The position numbers were made by a program, and so were the translations under genes. From NCBI GenBank assembly GCA_965249005.1, contig CBDFLD010000016.1, positions 310,001 through 374,000 of the forward strand: a stretch of DNA of 64,000 nucleotides, read 5' to 3'. This document shows positions 1 through 8,466 of the stretch, piece after piece (the stretch's first letter is position 1; each line of letters opens with the position of its first letter). The notes under the pieces were generated by a model, which worked only from the letters and a program-made list of their open reading frames with translations, ran no database searches and had not been told where the DNA came from. The stretch is from CBDFLD01 sp965249005 (GTDB lineage Bacteria > Acidobacteriota > UBA6911).

Positions 1-22
1 GCCACACAAAGAGAAAACTTTC

Positions 23-1804
23 TTGAATATCGTATCAAATCTCACACTTCATTCAAAGCTCGTACGCTACCTATCTATTCTTGGTTGTGCAATTTCCCTT
101 CAAATCTTTGTTGCTTCCGTCAATGGGGACTCAGGCCAAGTCCGGTCCTTCCAAACAATGGACAGTGTGCCGCGCCAGGCGGTGAGGTTCACTTGCTTCA
201 CATTTCCACTTCCCCTAGACGAGAGATACCTCAGCGTGAGGAAACAAATGCGTCCTGAACTGTCAACGCAATGGCCACAGATATCTAACCTTCCTCCATT
301 GTTGCCCAAAGCGGCTTGTCTCACACCGGATATGGTTCCTGGTCCATTTCAGGCATGGCTTGTTGATGTTTCTGAACGAATGCAGGTTCCTTTCGAGCTG
401 GTAGCAGCACCGGCAATCGTGGATCAATCTTCTGTTGTGGGTAGAAAAGTTTGTATCCGACCAAAGCGACAGGATGACTGGGAAGTCATTGCCAACCTCT
501 GGGGGATCGTTGTCGCATCCCCTGGACAACTGAAATCTCCTGCCATTGCCGAAGCCAACAGGCCGATGGATCGACTGATTGCCAATGCCGTCGAAGAATA
601 TGAGCGCGACTGGGTCATCATGCAGGCTAACCTTCAGGTTCACGAGGCCCAGATTGACGCGGTAAATCGTGACCTGAAGGCGGCAGCGAAGAAGCAAGAC
701 TGGGCACAATTAGCCAGTCTCAGAGACCAACTGGCGAAATTGCTGCAGGAACGCATTGACTTGGAGGTAGGGGAAAGGCGCTACCGAACCAACGACCCGA
801 CGGTCGAAAAGCTAGCCGAGTTATTGAAGGACAATCCTCGAGGGATCCAGGTAAAGCGCGACGAGATTGTCGGGTTCCTGCGCAATCTAGAAAAACCTGG
901 ACATGAAGGAGACCGGGCCTTTTACCTGGAATCCTGGGCCGGAAACGGACGTTTCTCGGTAGACCGGATCGCTCGCGGCACGATTCACGTCGAGGCACTG
1001 TGCGTATCGGTGTTCGGTAGCATCCAGCCAGGACGCCTCCATAGTTACGTGAACGACGCTGTCGAGGGTGGAGCTGCTGACGATGGTCTTCTGCAACGGT
1101 TTCAAATTGCCGTCTTTCCCGAGACTCACAAGAAATGGAGAAATGTTGATCGCAAGCCAGATCTCCAGGCCAGGGATCGAGTTTCTAGAATCTTCAAGAT
1201 TCTGGATGATTTTGATCCTGTCGGTGTAAACGGGCTGACTCCCGAGGAAGACGTTCCTCACATCCACTTCTCAGAAGATGCCCAGAAGCTCTTCGATGAG
1301 TGGAGATCGGGACTGGAAGCTCGGCTTCGCTCCGGTGAAATTGAAACGCCGGCCTTTGAAAGCCACCTGGCAAAGTATCGCAGCCTGATGCCGTCTCTCG
1401 CGCTTCTGTTCCATCTGGTCGATTGGGCAGACACTCAGAGCGACGGAGAGCCTCTGACGGCCATAAGTCCCGTTGGTTCTGAGGCCGCTGACCTGGCTAT
1501 CCGGTGGTGTCGATTTCTCGAAGAGCATGCCAAGAAGATATATGCCGTTGTGATCCGGCCGGACTTGCAGGCCGCACATGCACTGGCGAAAAAAATCCAG
1601 CAAGGGAAGATCAAGGATGGCGAGTCCGTACGGGATATTCACCGGCACCACTGGACCTTCCTGAACAAGAGTTCAACTGTCTATGACGGCCTGGATATTC
1701 TCCGTGAGCATGGCTGGATTCGGCTCGGAAGTACGGAAACACAGGGGAGACCTACGGATCTGGTGAGACTAAACCCATCCATAAAGGTGAGGAAGCAGTC
1801 ATGA
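23..1804 (+). CDS. DUF3987 family protein (mobile-element replication/primase-helicase type), 5' end uncertain
   Basis: The protein resembles DUF3987 proteins, which are found on phage-like and integrative elements and are related to P4-type primase-helicases. The recognisable part starts near residue 90 and includes a stretch around WLVDVSERMQVP, RKVCIRPKRQDDW and NLWGIVVASPGQLKSPAI (residues 159-175), the family's P-loop-like motif. The first ~85 residues look unlike the family, and the frame is open to the left edge of the window, so the TTG at 23 is only a nominal start and the N-terminal part may be truncated or out of frame. It lies upstream, on the same strand, of a broken tyrosine recombinase and a tRNA gene, which fits an integrative element. 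Function beyond family membership is inferred. Confidence 0.6.
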   Translation: MNIVSNLTLHSKLVRYLSILGCAISLQIFVASVNGDSGQVRSFQTMDSVPRQAVRFTCFTFPLPLDERYLSVRKQMRPELSTQWPQISNLPPLLPKAACLTPDMVPGPFQAWLVDVSERMQVPFELVAAPAIVDQSSVVGRKVCIRPKRQDDWEVIANLWGIVVASPGQLKSPAIAEANRPMDRLIANAVEEYERDWVIMQANLQVHEAQIDAVNRDLKAAAKKQDWAQLASLRDQLAKLLQERIDLEVGERRYRTNDPTVEKLAELLKDNPRGIQVKRDEIVGFLRNLEKPGHEGDRAFYLESWAGNGRFSVDRIARGTIHVEALCVSVFGSIQPGRLHSYVNDAVEGGAADDGLLQRFQIAVFPETHKKWRNVDRKPDLQARDRVSRIFKILDDFDPVGVNGLTPEEDVPHIHFSEDAQKLFDEWRSGLEARLRSGEIETPAFESHLAKYRSLMPSLALLFHLVDWADTQSDGEPLTAISPVGSEAADLAIRWCRFLEEHAKKIYAVVIRPDLQAAHALAKKIQQGKIKDGESVRDIHRHHWTFLNKSSTVYDGLDILREHGWIRLGSTETQGRPTDLVRLNPSIKVRKQS

Positions 1805-1957
1805 GATACCCTTTTGGCACTTTTGGCACTTCGTACTATAGGGCATTTCAGAATTTCATCCTTATATTGGTATCCATATTCGGTATCTCTACCGACGCCG
1901 AGCCGAAATTATTTTCATTCCCCCCTAGAATCGACGTGCCAAAAGCCAGGCTACAGG

Positions 1958-2766
1958 CACCCACTAAGGTGGGTCTTCCTTTTTGGAGGAATGTTTACCA
2001 CGTTTTTCTTTGCTAAACTCTGGCGGCGAAGCAATGTCTTGAACGACGCTGAGTTCATAAATATCAGGTACTCTGGCAAAGCCGGTTCATTTCTCCGGGG
2101 GGTCCGAGCCTTATACATGGGCTTCATTATGAATATGCTTGTGATAGGAAGCCAGCTCGTGGCCATATCGAAAGTGGGAGCACTTGTTCTGGGCATAAGC
2201 GCCACGGATCCCAATTACAGGGCTTGGTGTTGGGCTATTGCCATCGTATGTGGTTTTATAGCACTATTCTACTGCTTCGTGTCTGGATTCGGCGCCATTG
2301 TTATCACAGATTTTGTTCAGTTTGGACTTTCTATGGCAGGGTCCATATTGATGGCCGTCTATGCATGTCGGCAGCCCGAGGTAGGCGGGCTCGGGAATAT
2401 GGTCGCTCAGCTTAAGAGCAGAATGCCAGAAAAAGTGAATTTTATGCCTCATCTGGAAGTCGCCGAAGCGGGTCAAATGTCTTTATTGGTCGTTATTGGC
2501 TATGCGTGCATTCGGTGGTGGTCCCAGGTATATGGCGGCGCCGAACCTGGCGGCCAAGCACACGTTGCGCAACGAATGTTGGCGGCCAGAAATGAGAAGG
2601 ACGCTTTGCTGGCGAGCTTGTGGTTCAATTTCGCCAATTATGCGCTAAAACCCCTTCCATGGATAATAACGGCTTTGGCAACACTGTTGATATTTCCCTT
2701 GGAAAAATTCGGTGACCACGAAGCAGTATTCCTTTCTACAATTAGTTTTGTGCCAGTTGGTTTAAG
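1958..2766 (+). pseudogene. Sodium:solute symporter (SSS family) internal fragment, truncated at both ends
   Basis: The reading frame gives the middle of an SSS-family Na+/solute symporter: a stretch around FFFAKLWRRSNVLNDAEF, RYSGKAGSFLRG, then several hydrophobic helices and WWSQVYGGAEPGG. Intact members have about 12-14 membrane segments and 450-600 residues; only about 270 residues remain. The N-terminal segments are missing, because the sequence before about 1958 is unrelated. The 3' end runs directly into the left end of an IS1380 element at 2767, and no continuation appears on the other side of that element. It cannot make a functional transporter. It sits inside a rearranged mobile region, so it may be flanking chromosome captured by a deletion. 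Confidence 0.75.
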
Positions 2767-4427
2767 CCGGAATTTCCAATTTGGATCTCGGTTCCCAACA
2801 TAATAGTCTCGAGCCACCATGGGAGCAAGAAAATCCCGGCCTCAGACCAACCATGGATCCAGTCAACGCATCCCAATGACCCGTTGTCGCCGTGGTAGTA
2901 GACCTTCTCACTCCTGCGTGGGCGATTTTCCAGACACATCGCCACACTCCTTCCATGGCATTCCAATTCCGGACTTGCAAGCCGGGCGGCTAACCGCTTG
3001 GCAGCGGCAAGGCCCAGATCCGCCTGAGCATTTCACCAAACAACCGACGGTCCAGATGCCCCTCGGCCAAGAGCAACCAGTAGTACCGCGCGTGCTTGAC
3101 CAGCCTTCCGCCAGTCTTCATCAACCGGTGCTGCAAGCTCGTGAGCGACCAGCTCTTGATCCGGGGTGGTAGCCCGAGTCGCCGCCATAGGTTGCCTAGG
3201 TTGTAGGCGAGCACGCTCAACTGCAGGCGCACTTCATTCGCACGGAAGCGATGGCAGGACAGCCGCGTCCAATGCGTCGCCTGCTTGCCTTCTTTGATCC
3301 ATTGCTCCGCCGTGCCGCGCTTGTTGTAGAACCTCACCACCGAGCGGCTCGGCAAGCTCATGTTCGTGACAATGAACCCGACCCGCGGGAACAACTCGCC
3401 CTGGTGATGCTCGACCTTGGCGACGATCCGTCGCGGCCTCGACCAGCTTTCGGCCTGATAGCGGAAGCTCTTGTAGCGCACCAGTGGCTTGCGGCTGGGC
3501 CGACCTGGAGGACGAAACAGGATGTCGGCAATCTCCCACTCCAGGCTCTTGTTGGACGGGATGCGTATGGCATACTGAACGCCGCGCTCTTCCAGGGTCT
3601 CGTAAACCTCTGGCTTGGCGAAGGCGGCGTCTGCTCGAAAGACGATCTCTTTGCCTTGCTCCTGTTGAAAATCGATCTCCGGCAACAGAAGCTCGTCCCA
3701 GTCCTCGGCGCTATGCACGTTACCCGGCCGCAGCTTGGCCGCCAGACAGTCCCCGTGACTATTGAACAGAAACAGCGGATGGTAACACACGGACTCGAAG
3801 TGGCCATTGTAGGCGCTGCCTTCCTGCTGACCATGCACCGGACTCTCGCTTGAGTCCATATCCAACACTACGCGATCAGACTTGTCCAGAGCCTCGGCCT
3901 GTGCGAGTGTCTCTCGGTTCAGAGCCATCAGCCCGATCAGATTCTCTTCTCGCGTCAGCAGCTCCGTCTCGAACCAGTGTAACGTCGAGGTCAGCGCCGC
4001 ACCGCGATCCCAGTTTTTCTTCGAGCCGATCAAGCGAAAGGTCGGATCAACTGAGACCCGCGCGGCATCGTTAAGGTCTTCGTAGCCTGCCAGGCGACTA
4101 TAGACCGATTGCCGCAGCAGATCGACGAGCGGGAACTGTTTGTTCAAGCCTTGCCGCGTGTCGTTGAGATGCTCGTCTATGAGTCGTCCCATCCCCAGCC
4201 GTTCGTCCAACTCGCGGACCAGAATCAGGCCACCCTCGGAGGTGACTCGCGATCCCTGAAAATCAACTTTGAGTAATCCGTTAAAGCTGAGTTGAAACCC
4301 CTTTCGTTCTTTTTCACCCATCGGGTGTTGCCCTCCAATGTGTCCTTATCATTCTCCGACGCTTATAAATAGGGATGCCGAAGGCGGCTGAAAGGTTGAT
4401 ATATTTCATTCAAATTGGAAATCCGGG
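2767..4427 (-). mobile_element. IS1380-family insertion sequence, type a, copy 1 (1661 bp, no target duplication)
   Basis: The element is bounded by imperfect inverted repeats: the left end starts CCGGAATTTCCAATTTGGAT and the right end, reverse-complemented, starts CCCGGATTTCCAATTTGAAT (17 of 20 matching). A second copy at 31431-33091 has the same length; I see one difference (C at 3149 versus A in copy 2), which is synonymous in the transposase. Here the flanks do not match (ttaag on the left, ttgga on the right). The left flank is a symporter fragment and the right flank is the middle of a recombinase gene. This copy therefore marks a deletion, an IS-IS recombination, or an assembly join, not a simple insertion. 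Confidence 0.9.
2990..4321 (-). CDS. IS1380-family transposase, type a (copy 1)
   Basis: This 443-residue DDE transposase fills most of the IS. Likely catalytic acidic residues lie in VVLDMDSSESPVHG (first Asp), VFRADAAFAKPEVYE (second Asp) and GTAEQWIKEGKQ (Glu), in the order expected of the IS1380/DDE_Tnp_1 group. The N-terminal part (FQGSRVTSEGGLILVREL) is the usual family opening. The ATG at 4321 lies just inside the right end of the element. The protein is identical in the second copy at 31654-32985. The frame is intact, so it is probably active. Confidence 0.92.
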   Translation of the reverse strand: MGEKERKGFQLSFNGLLKVDFQGSRVTSEGGLILVRELDERLGMGRLIDEHLNDTRQGLNKQFPLVDLLRQSVYSRLAGYEDLNDAARVSVDPTFRLIGSKKNWDRGAALTSTLHWFETELLTREENLIGLMALNRETLAQAEALDKSDRVVLDMDSSESPVHGQQEGSAYNGHFESVCYHPLFLFNSHGDCLAAKLRPGNVHSAEDWDELLLPEIDFQQEQGKEIVFRADAAFAKPEVYETLEERGVQYAIRIPSNKSLEWEIADILFRPPGRPSRKPLVRYKSFRYQAESWSRPRRIVAKVEHHQGELFPRVGFIVTNMSLPSRSVVRFYNKRGTAEQWIKEGKQATHWTRLSCHRFRANEVRLQLSVLAYNLGNLWRRLGLPPRIKSWSLTSLQHRLMKTGGRLVKHARYYWLLLAEGHLDRRLFGEMLRRIWALPLPSG

Positions 4428-4800
4428 TTGGAAGACCTTTGGGAAGCGTCGTGACGCGGAGGCATACCTCGATGACAAGAGCAAAGAAGTCCGCGAAGGA
4501 GACTTTGTGGAGCCCTCCAAGATTGCATTTGCTACGTTTTCAAAGGAATGGGTAGAGAAATACCCCAAGCTTGCGAAATCGCCACTCAAGCCCTCGACCA
4601 TAGTTGGATATCGCAGCATTATCGACGCTCACTTGCTTCCATTTTTTGGTTCGATCCGGCTTTTCAACATAAGAACAGCAACCATCGAGAAAGATTTCAA
4701 AGCCCAGCTTCCCAACCACATTTGTGGCCAGACGAAACGCAATATCCTGTTCGTACTTCGCCGCATGCTGCAATCTGCCGTAGAGTGGGATTACCTGTGA
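4428..4800 (+). pseudogene. Tyrosine recombinase/integrase, 5' fragment (arm-binding and core-binding domains)
   Basis: After the right end of the IS1380, the open frame continues with GWKTFGKRRDAEAYLDDKSKE and then the N-terminal SAM-like core-binding domain of phage-type integrases (FSKEWVEKYPKLAKS, LKPSTIVGYRSIIDAHLLP, TKRNILFVLRRMLQSAVEW). It stops at TGA 4798-4800, which is the first bases of an IS21 element inserted after the codons for ...EWDYL. The catalytic half resumes at 7370 in the same frame once the element is removed. The start of the gene is lost at the IS1380 boundary. The intact protein would have been the integrase of the element beside tRNA-Val. Confidence 0.85.
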
Positions 4801-4899
4801 TGAGCGACAATTACATTTCCCTGCAACGACAACTACATCTCCCTGGTCTTAACGCTTGATTGATGGTAGTTGCCAGGTTTCTAAAGTAAAGGAGGCCGG

Positions 4900-6375
4900 G
4901 TGATTACGAGCGACAAGCAAGTAAGGAGATTGTTGAAATTGTCGACCAAGAAGAAGCTACCACTGGTGACGCTGGCTGCGAAGGCCGGCATGGATGTGAA
5001 GACCGCCCGTAAGTATTTGAGGTCGGGATTGTTACCGAGTCAGATGGCACTATCGCGGCATTGGCGGACCCGGGAGGATCCGTTTGCCGACGTGTGGCCG
5101 GAAGTTGAGGGATTGTTGAAAAATGCCCCGGAACTTGAAGTGTTGACCATATTTCTGGACCTGCAACGGCGTTACCCCGGCAGATTCCCGGATGGGCAGT
5201 TGCGGACACTGCAGAGGCAGGTGCGAGTCTGGCGTGGCCTGCACGGGCCCGAGAAAGAAGTGTTCTTCCCTCAGGTTCACCATCCCGGGATCGATAGCCA
5301 GTCAGACTTCACCTCGATGAACTCGGTCGGGGTAACGATCGGCGGACTCGAGTTCCCCCACCTGCTCTATCACTTCGTCCTGACCTATTCGAACTGGGAG
5401 TATGCCGAAGTCTGCTTCAGTGAGAGTTTCGAAGCATTGAGCAGGGGAGTACAGAATGCGTTGTGGACGCTCGGTCGAGTCCCTGCCACTCACAGGACGG
5501 ATAACCTGGGGGCTGCCACCTTTCAGAAGCAAGAACGAAGGGAGTTCAACTACTATTACTCGGCACTGATGCGTCACTACGGCACGAAGCCAACCAGAAA
5601 TTGGCCCGGCAATTCGCATGAGAACGGTGACATTGAACAGGCCCACTACCGTCTCAAGCAAAGAATCAGCCAGAGTGTGCTTTTGCGCGGAAGTCCGGAT
5701 TTTGCCGACCTATCCGAGTACGTGAGCTTCCTCAAGAAGATCGTCGAGAGCAGAAACCTCAGCCGAAGCCAACGATTCGAGGAAGAGCTCCGGGTTATGA
5801 AACCACTGCCCAGCACCCGGACACAGGACTATCGTGAGTACAAGGTTCCGGTGAGCTCCTGGAGTACGATCCAGGTGGCTCGGAACAGCTACTCGGTCCC
5901 GGCTCGTCTTATCCGGTACGAAGTCACGGCTCGCTTGCATGCGGATCTTGTGGAAGTCTTCTTCGCCGGCGAACGGGTGGCGGAGATGCCACGGCTGCGG
6001 GGAGCGAGGAAGGCACGGATTGATTACCGCCAAGTGATCGGCTCTCTGGTGCGCAAACCTGGGGCCTTTGCCAATTACCGATACAGAGAGGAGATGTTTC
6101 CCTCGACAGTGTTCCGTCAGACCTACGACCAACTGCTGAAGGATGAACCCAAGTATGCCAGTCGCCGATATCTGGAAATCCTGGAATGGGCAGCACTGAA
6201 CTCGGAGTCGGCAATGGGGGCGGCACTGAAGAAACTCCTCGATGCCGGAGAAGAACTCGACTTTGAGAGACTGGTAGAGATGTCGCAACAGCCGTCTGAG
6301 AAACCACCAGATCTGGAGATCCGTATTCCGGACATAGGCGCCTACGATGCTCTGCTGCAGGAGGTGACGGTATGA
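4900..6375 (+). CDS. istA: IS21 transposase IstA
   Basis: The 491-residue protein has an N-terminal helix-turn-helix (residues ~20-45, VTLAAKAGMDVKTARKYL) and an rve-type integrase core. The likely DDE residues sit in SQSDFTSMN, HRTDNLGAA and ENGDIEQAHYRLKQ. The start is the GTG at 4900, preceded by a strong AAAGGAGG ribosome-binding site at 4887-4894. The 3' end overlaps istB by four bases (ATGA), the normal IS21 arrangement. IstA cuts and joins the transposon ends. Confidence 0.95.
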   Translation: MITSDKQVRRLLKLSTKKKLPLVTLAAKAGMDVKTARKYLRSGLLPSQMALSRHWRTREDPFADVWPEVEGLLKNAPELEVLTIFLDLQRRYPGRFPDGQLRTLQRQVRVWRGLHGPEKEVFFPQVHHPGIDSQSDFTSMNSVGVTIGGLEFPHLLYHFVLTYSNWEYAEVCFSESFEALSRGVQNALWTLGRVPATHRTDNLGAATFQKQERREFNYYYSALMRHYGTKPTRNWPGNSHENGDIEQAHYRLKQRISQSVLLRGSPDFADLSEYVSFLKKIVESRNLSRSQRFEEELRVMKPLPSTRTQDYREYKVPVSSWSTIQVARNSYSVPARLIRYEVTARLHADLVEVFFAGERVAEMPRLRGARKARIDYRQVIGSLVRKPGAFANYRYREEMFPSTVFRQTYDQLLKDEPKYASRRYLEILEWAALNSESAMGAALKKLLDAGEELDFERLVEMSQQPSEKPPDLEIRIPDIGAYDALLQEVTV

Positions 6376-7151
6376 CAGCAGAGCCGACCTTGAGAATGTT
6401 ACTGAAGAGCTTCAAGCTTCCGGCCTTCGTCGCGCACTTCGAAGACGTGGCACGTACGGCCGAGAAGGAAGCCTTCACCTACGAACGGTACCTGCACAGT
6501 TTGTCTCAGCGGGAAGCCTATGAGCGCCATAATCGAAAGATCGCCCTGCTACAAAAAAAGTCCAGGCTCCCGCGGGAAAAGATGCTGGAGACCTTTGAGG
6601 TGAACCGACTACCGAAGAAGATCCGAGCGATCCTGCCGACCTTGTGCGAAGGAACTTTCTTGTCTCGCGCGGAATGCCTCCTGGCATTTGGTAATCCCGG
6701 AACCGGCAAGACCCACCTTCTGTGCGGCATTGCTCACAAACTGATCAAACGAGGCCATTCCGTGTTGTTCGTCTCGGCCACCATGCTGGTTCAGAGGCTG
6801 CTGGCGGCCAAAAGAGACCTCAGACTGAGTCAGGAGATCAGGAAGCTGAACAAAGTGGAGGCCCTCTTCATCGATGACATCGGGTATGTGCAGCAAGATC
6901 GGGAGGAAATGGAGGTACTGTTCACCCTGCTGGCGGAACGGTATGAACGCCACAGCGTCATGATCACAACAAACCTTGTCTTCTCGAAATGGGACCAGAT
7001 CTTCAAAGATCCGATGACAACTGCGGCCGCGGTCGACCGCCTCGTCCATCATGCAGTGATCCTAGAACTGAATCTTCCCAGTTATCGAGCCGAAAAAGCT
7101 CTGCAGAAAACTCGAACAAAGGCGGCTTCCTTGGGAGGCAATGAGCAATGA
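6372..7151 (+). CDS. istB: IS21 transposition helper ATPase IstB
   Basis: This is a 259-residue AAA+ protein of the DnaC/IstB group. Walker A is AFGNPGTGKTHLLCG (about residues 109-123) and Walker B is ALFIDDIGYVQQD. It regulates IstA and target choice by ATP-dependent DNA remodelling. The start ATG overlaps the istA stop. About 210 bp of non-coding terminal sequence follow before the right end of the element. Confidence 0.95.
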   Translation: MTAEPTLRMLLKSFKLPAFVAHFEDVARTAEKEAFTYERYLHSLSQREAYERHNRKIALLQKKSRLPREKMLETFEVNRLPKKIRAILPTLCEGTFLSRAECLLAFGNPGTGKTHLLCGIAHKLIKRGHSVLFVSATMLVQRLLAAKRDLRLSQEIRKLNKVEALFIDDIGYVQQDREEMEVLFTLLAERYERHSVMITTNLVFSKWDQIFKDPMTTAAAVDRLVHHAVILELNLPSYRAEKALQKTRTKAASLGGNEQ

Positions 7152-7369
7152 CCAATGAAATTTTGGGGGTGCTCAGCTATTGCCTTTCATCAGATCGTTC
7201 AATATGGACTAACCTCACAAAGGCTTTTTTGCGACCAGCAAGCTCTTTGTCGCCAAATGGGAAAACGGGAATGAAAAAACGAAGACGAGATGATGTTGAT
7301 TACTAACCATGATTTCAGGGAAGTGTAATTGTCGTCAGAAGGAAATGTAGTTGACGTCAATCATACCTG

Positions 7370-8053
7370 ACCATCAATCCTTTCAGTGCCAAGAAGAAGG
7401 TAACGTTACCTGAGCTATCCAAAGATCAAAAAGGTAGAGCGCTGGCTCCCCACGAAATAAGGAAACTTCTCGATTGCTGTCTGGGTGACGCCTACCCAGT
7501 CACAGCAGTAGCCATCTTTACAGGGATGAGAAGAGGGGAGCTTTTTGCCTTAACCGGGGATGCTATCGACTTTAAGAAGAACCAGATCCATGTCAGGCAA
7601 GCCATTTTCTGGAAAAGTGGCAAATACTGGACGAAGGAAGAAAAAGGGGCTGTCTTCTTAGTGCCAAAGACAAAGGCGTCCATTCGAGCGATTGACATGA
7701 GCCCGTTCGTTCGCCGCGTCTTGCTCGAGCACAAGTTGCGTTCGAAGCACGCAGCCAACGGATTGGTTTTCGTCAACTCAAAGGGTGGGCCAATAGATCC
7801 TCGGAATTTCGTGAAAAGGCATTTTAAACCTGCTGTCAAGGCGGCAGGAATCGGTCATTGTCGCTTTCATGATCTGCGCCACAGCTACGGCTCCCTAAAA
7901 CTAGAACAAGGCGAGAACATCAAATACGTGCAAACGCAGATGGGCCATTCAGACGTTAGGGTGACTCTCAACATCTACTCTCACCTTTTCAAGGAGACTC
8001 ATCCAGAGGCTGCGGCCAGGACCGATGAACTGGTGTTTGGTTCAGGGAAATGA
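7370..8053 (+). pseudogene. Tyrosine recombinase/integrase, 3' fragment (catalytic domain)
   Basis: This is the catalytic half of the integrase split by the IS21 element. Visible residues are the first catalytic Arg in IFTGMRRGELFAL, the HxLR box in CRFHDLRHSYGSL, the second His in TQMGHSDVRVTLNIYSH, and the nucleophile Tyr in NIYSHLF. The frame is continuous upstream of the first ATG at 7526, back through KLLDCCLGDAYPVTAVA to TINPFSAKKK, which joins the fragment ending at 4797. The fragment itself could be expressed from 7526, but it lacks the DNA-binding half. The gene ends about 100 bp from the 3' end of tRNA-Val, the usual place for an integrase beside its attachment site. Confidence 0.9.
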
Positions 8054-8104
8054 AAGGGCGACCAAACTATGGTCTCAACCGAGTTGTTGATCTGTGTTGA
8101 TCAG

Positions 8105-8124
8105 GGGGCATTTTGGCCCCTTTC
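8105..8124. terminator. Possible intrinsic terminator downstream of the integrase
   Basis: A short hairpin, GGGGC / GCCCC with a six-base loop, is followed by TTTCT on the + strand. It lies between the integrase stop and the oppositely oriented tRNA-Val. The T tract is short, so this is tentative. Confidence 0.35.
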
Positions 8125-8159
8125 TGAGTGGATGGCTTGCCGTAACCTATTGAATCCAT

Positions 8160-8235
8160 TGGTGGGCGGTACAGGGCTCGAACCTGTGACCCTCGGCGTG
8201 TAAAACCGATGCTCTTCCAGCTGAGCTAACCGCCC
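8160..8235 (-). tRNA. tRNA-Val (anticodon UAC)
   Basis: The reverse complement folds as a 76-nt tRNA with an encoded CCA end: acceptor GGGCGGT / ACCGCCC, D-arm starting TAGCTCAGCTGG, anticodon loop TTTACAC (UAC reads GUA), T-arm ACAGG TTCGAGC CCTGT. Its 3' end faces the broken tyrosine recombinase. That makes this tRNA the probable integration site of the element to the left; no second copy of the 3' end was found in the window. Confidence 0.96.
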
Positions 8236-8466
8236 TGGTTCGGCTCAAGAGCCTGAGTATTTATCATTCGCACAGTTCGGTGTCAATCTCGGGGCTGTGC
8301 TTGGGTCCTGCGAGACACCAAACGCCACAATTCTCTCCCAAGCCCCGAAACTCCGCTCGAAAATCCGACTGTGTTGAAAACTCCATGGCGTTACTCACGC
8401 GGGGGTGATATAAGACGGGACCGACCGCCAAGAACAATCGACGAAGCGCGACAAAGGGAGGAACAG

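Larger units (their letters stand above)
4798..7363 (+). mobile_element. IS21-family insertion sequence (2566 bp) with 6-bp target duplication TACCTG
   Basis: The element begins TGATGAGCGACAATTACATT and ends with the reverse complement of TGATTGACGTCAACTACATT. Each end carries repeated internal motifs (cgacaattacatttccctg followed by cgacaactacatctccctg on the left), the multiple terminal repeats typical of IS21. The 6-bp sequence tacctg is present at 4792-4797 and 7364-7369. Removing the element and one tacctg joins ...EWDYL to TINPFSAKKK in frame. It carries istA and istB and looks complete. Confidence 0.95.

Noticed and set aside
1959..1984. Hairpin ACCCAC/GTGGGT followed by CTTCCTTTTT, like an intrinsic terminator after the DUF3987 gene
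   Set aside because: The same bases fall into the coding frame of the symporter fragment (WVFLFGGMF), so it is more likely part of that gene than a designed terminator.
3251..3853. Plus-strand open frame of 200 codons inside IS1380 type a
   Set aside because: Shadow of the minus-strand transposase; no ribosome-binding site and low-complexity composition.
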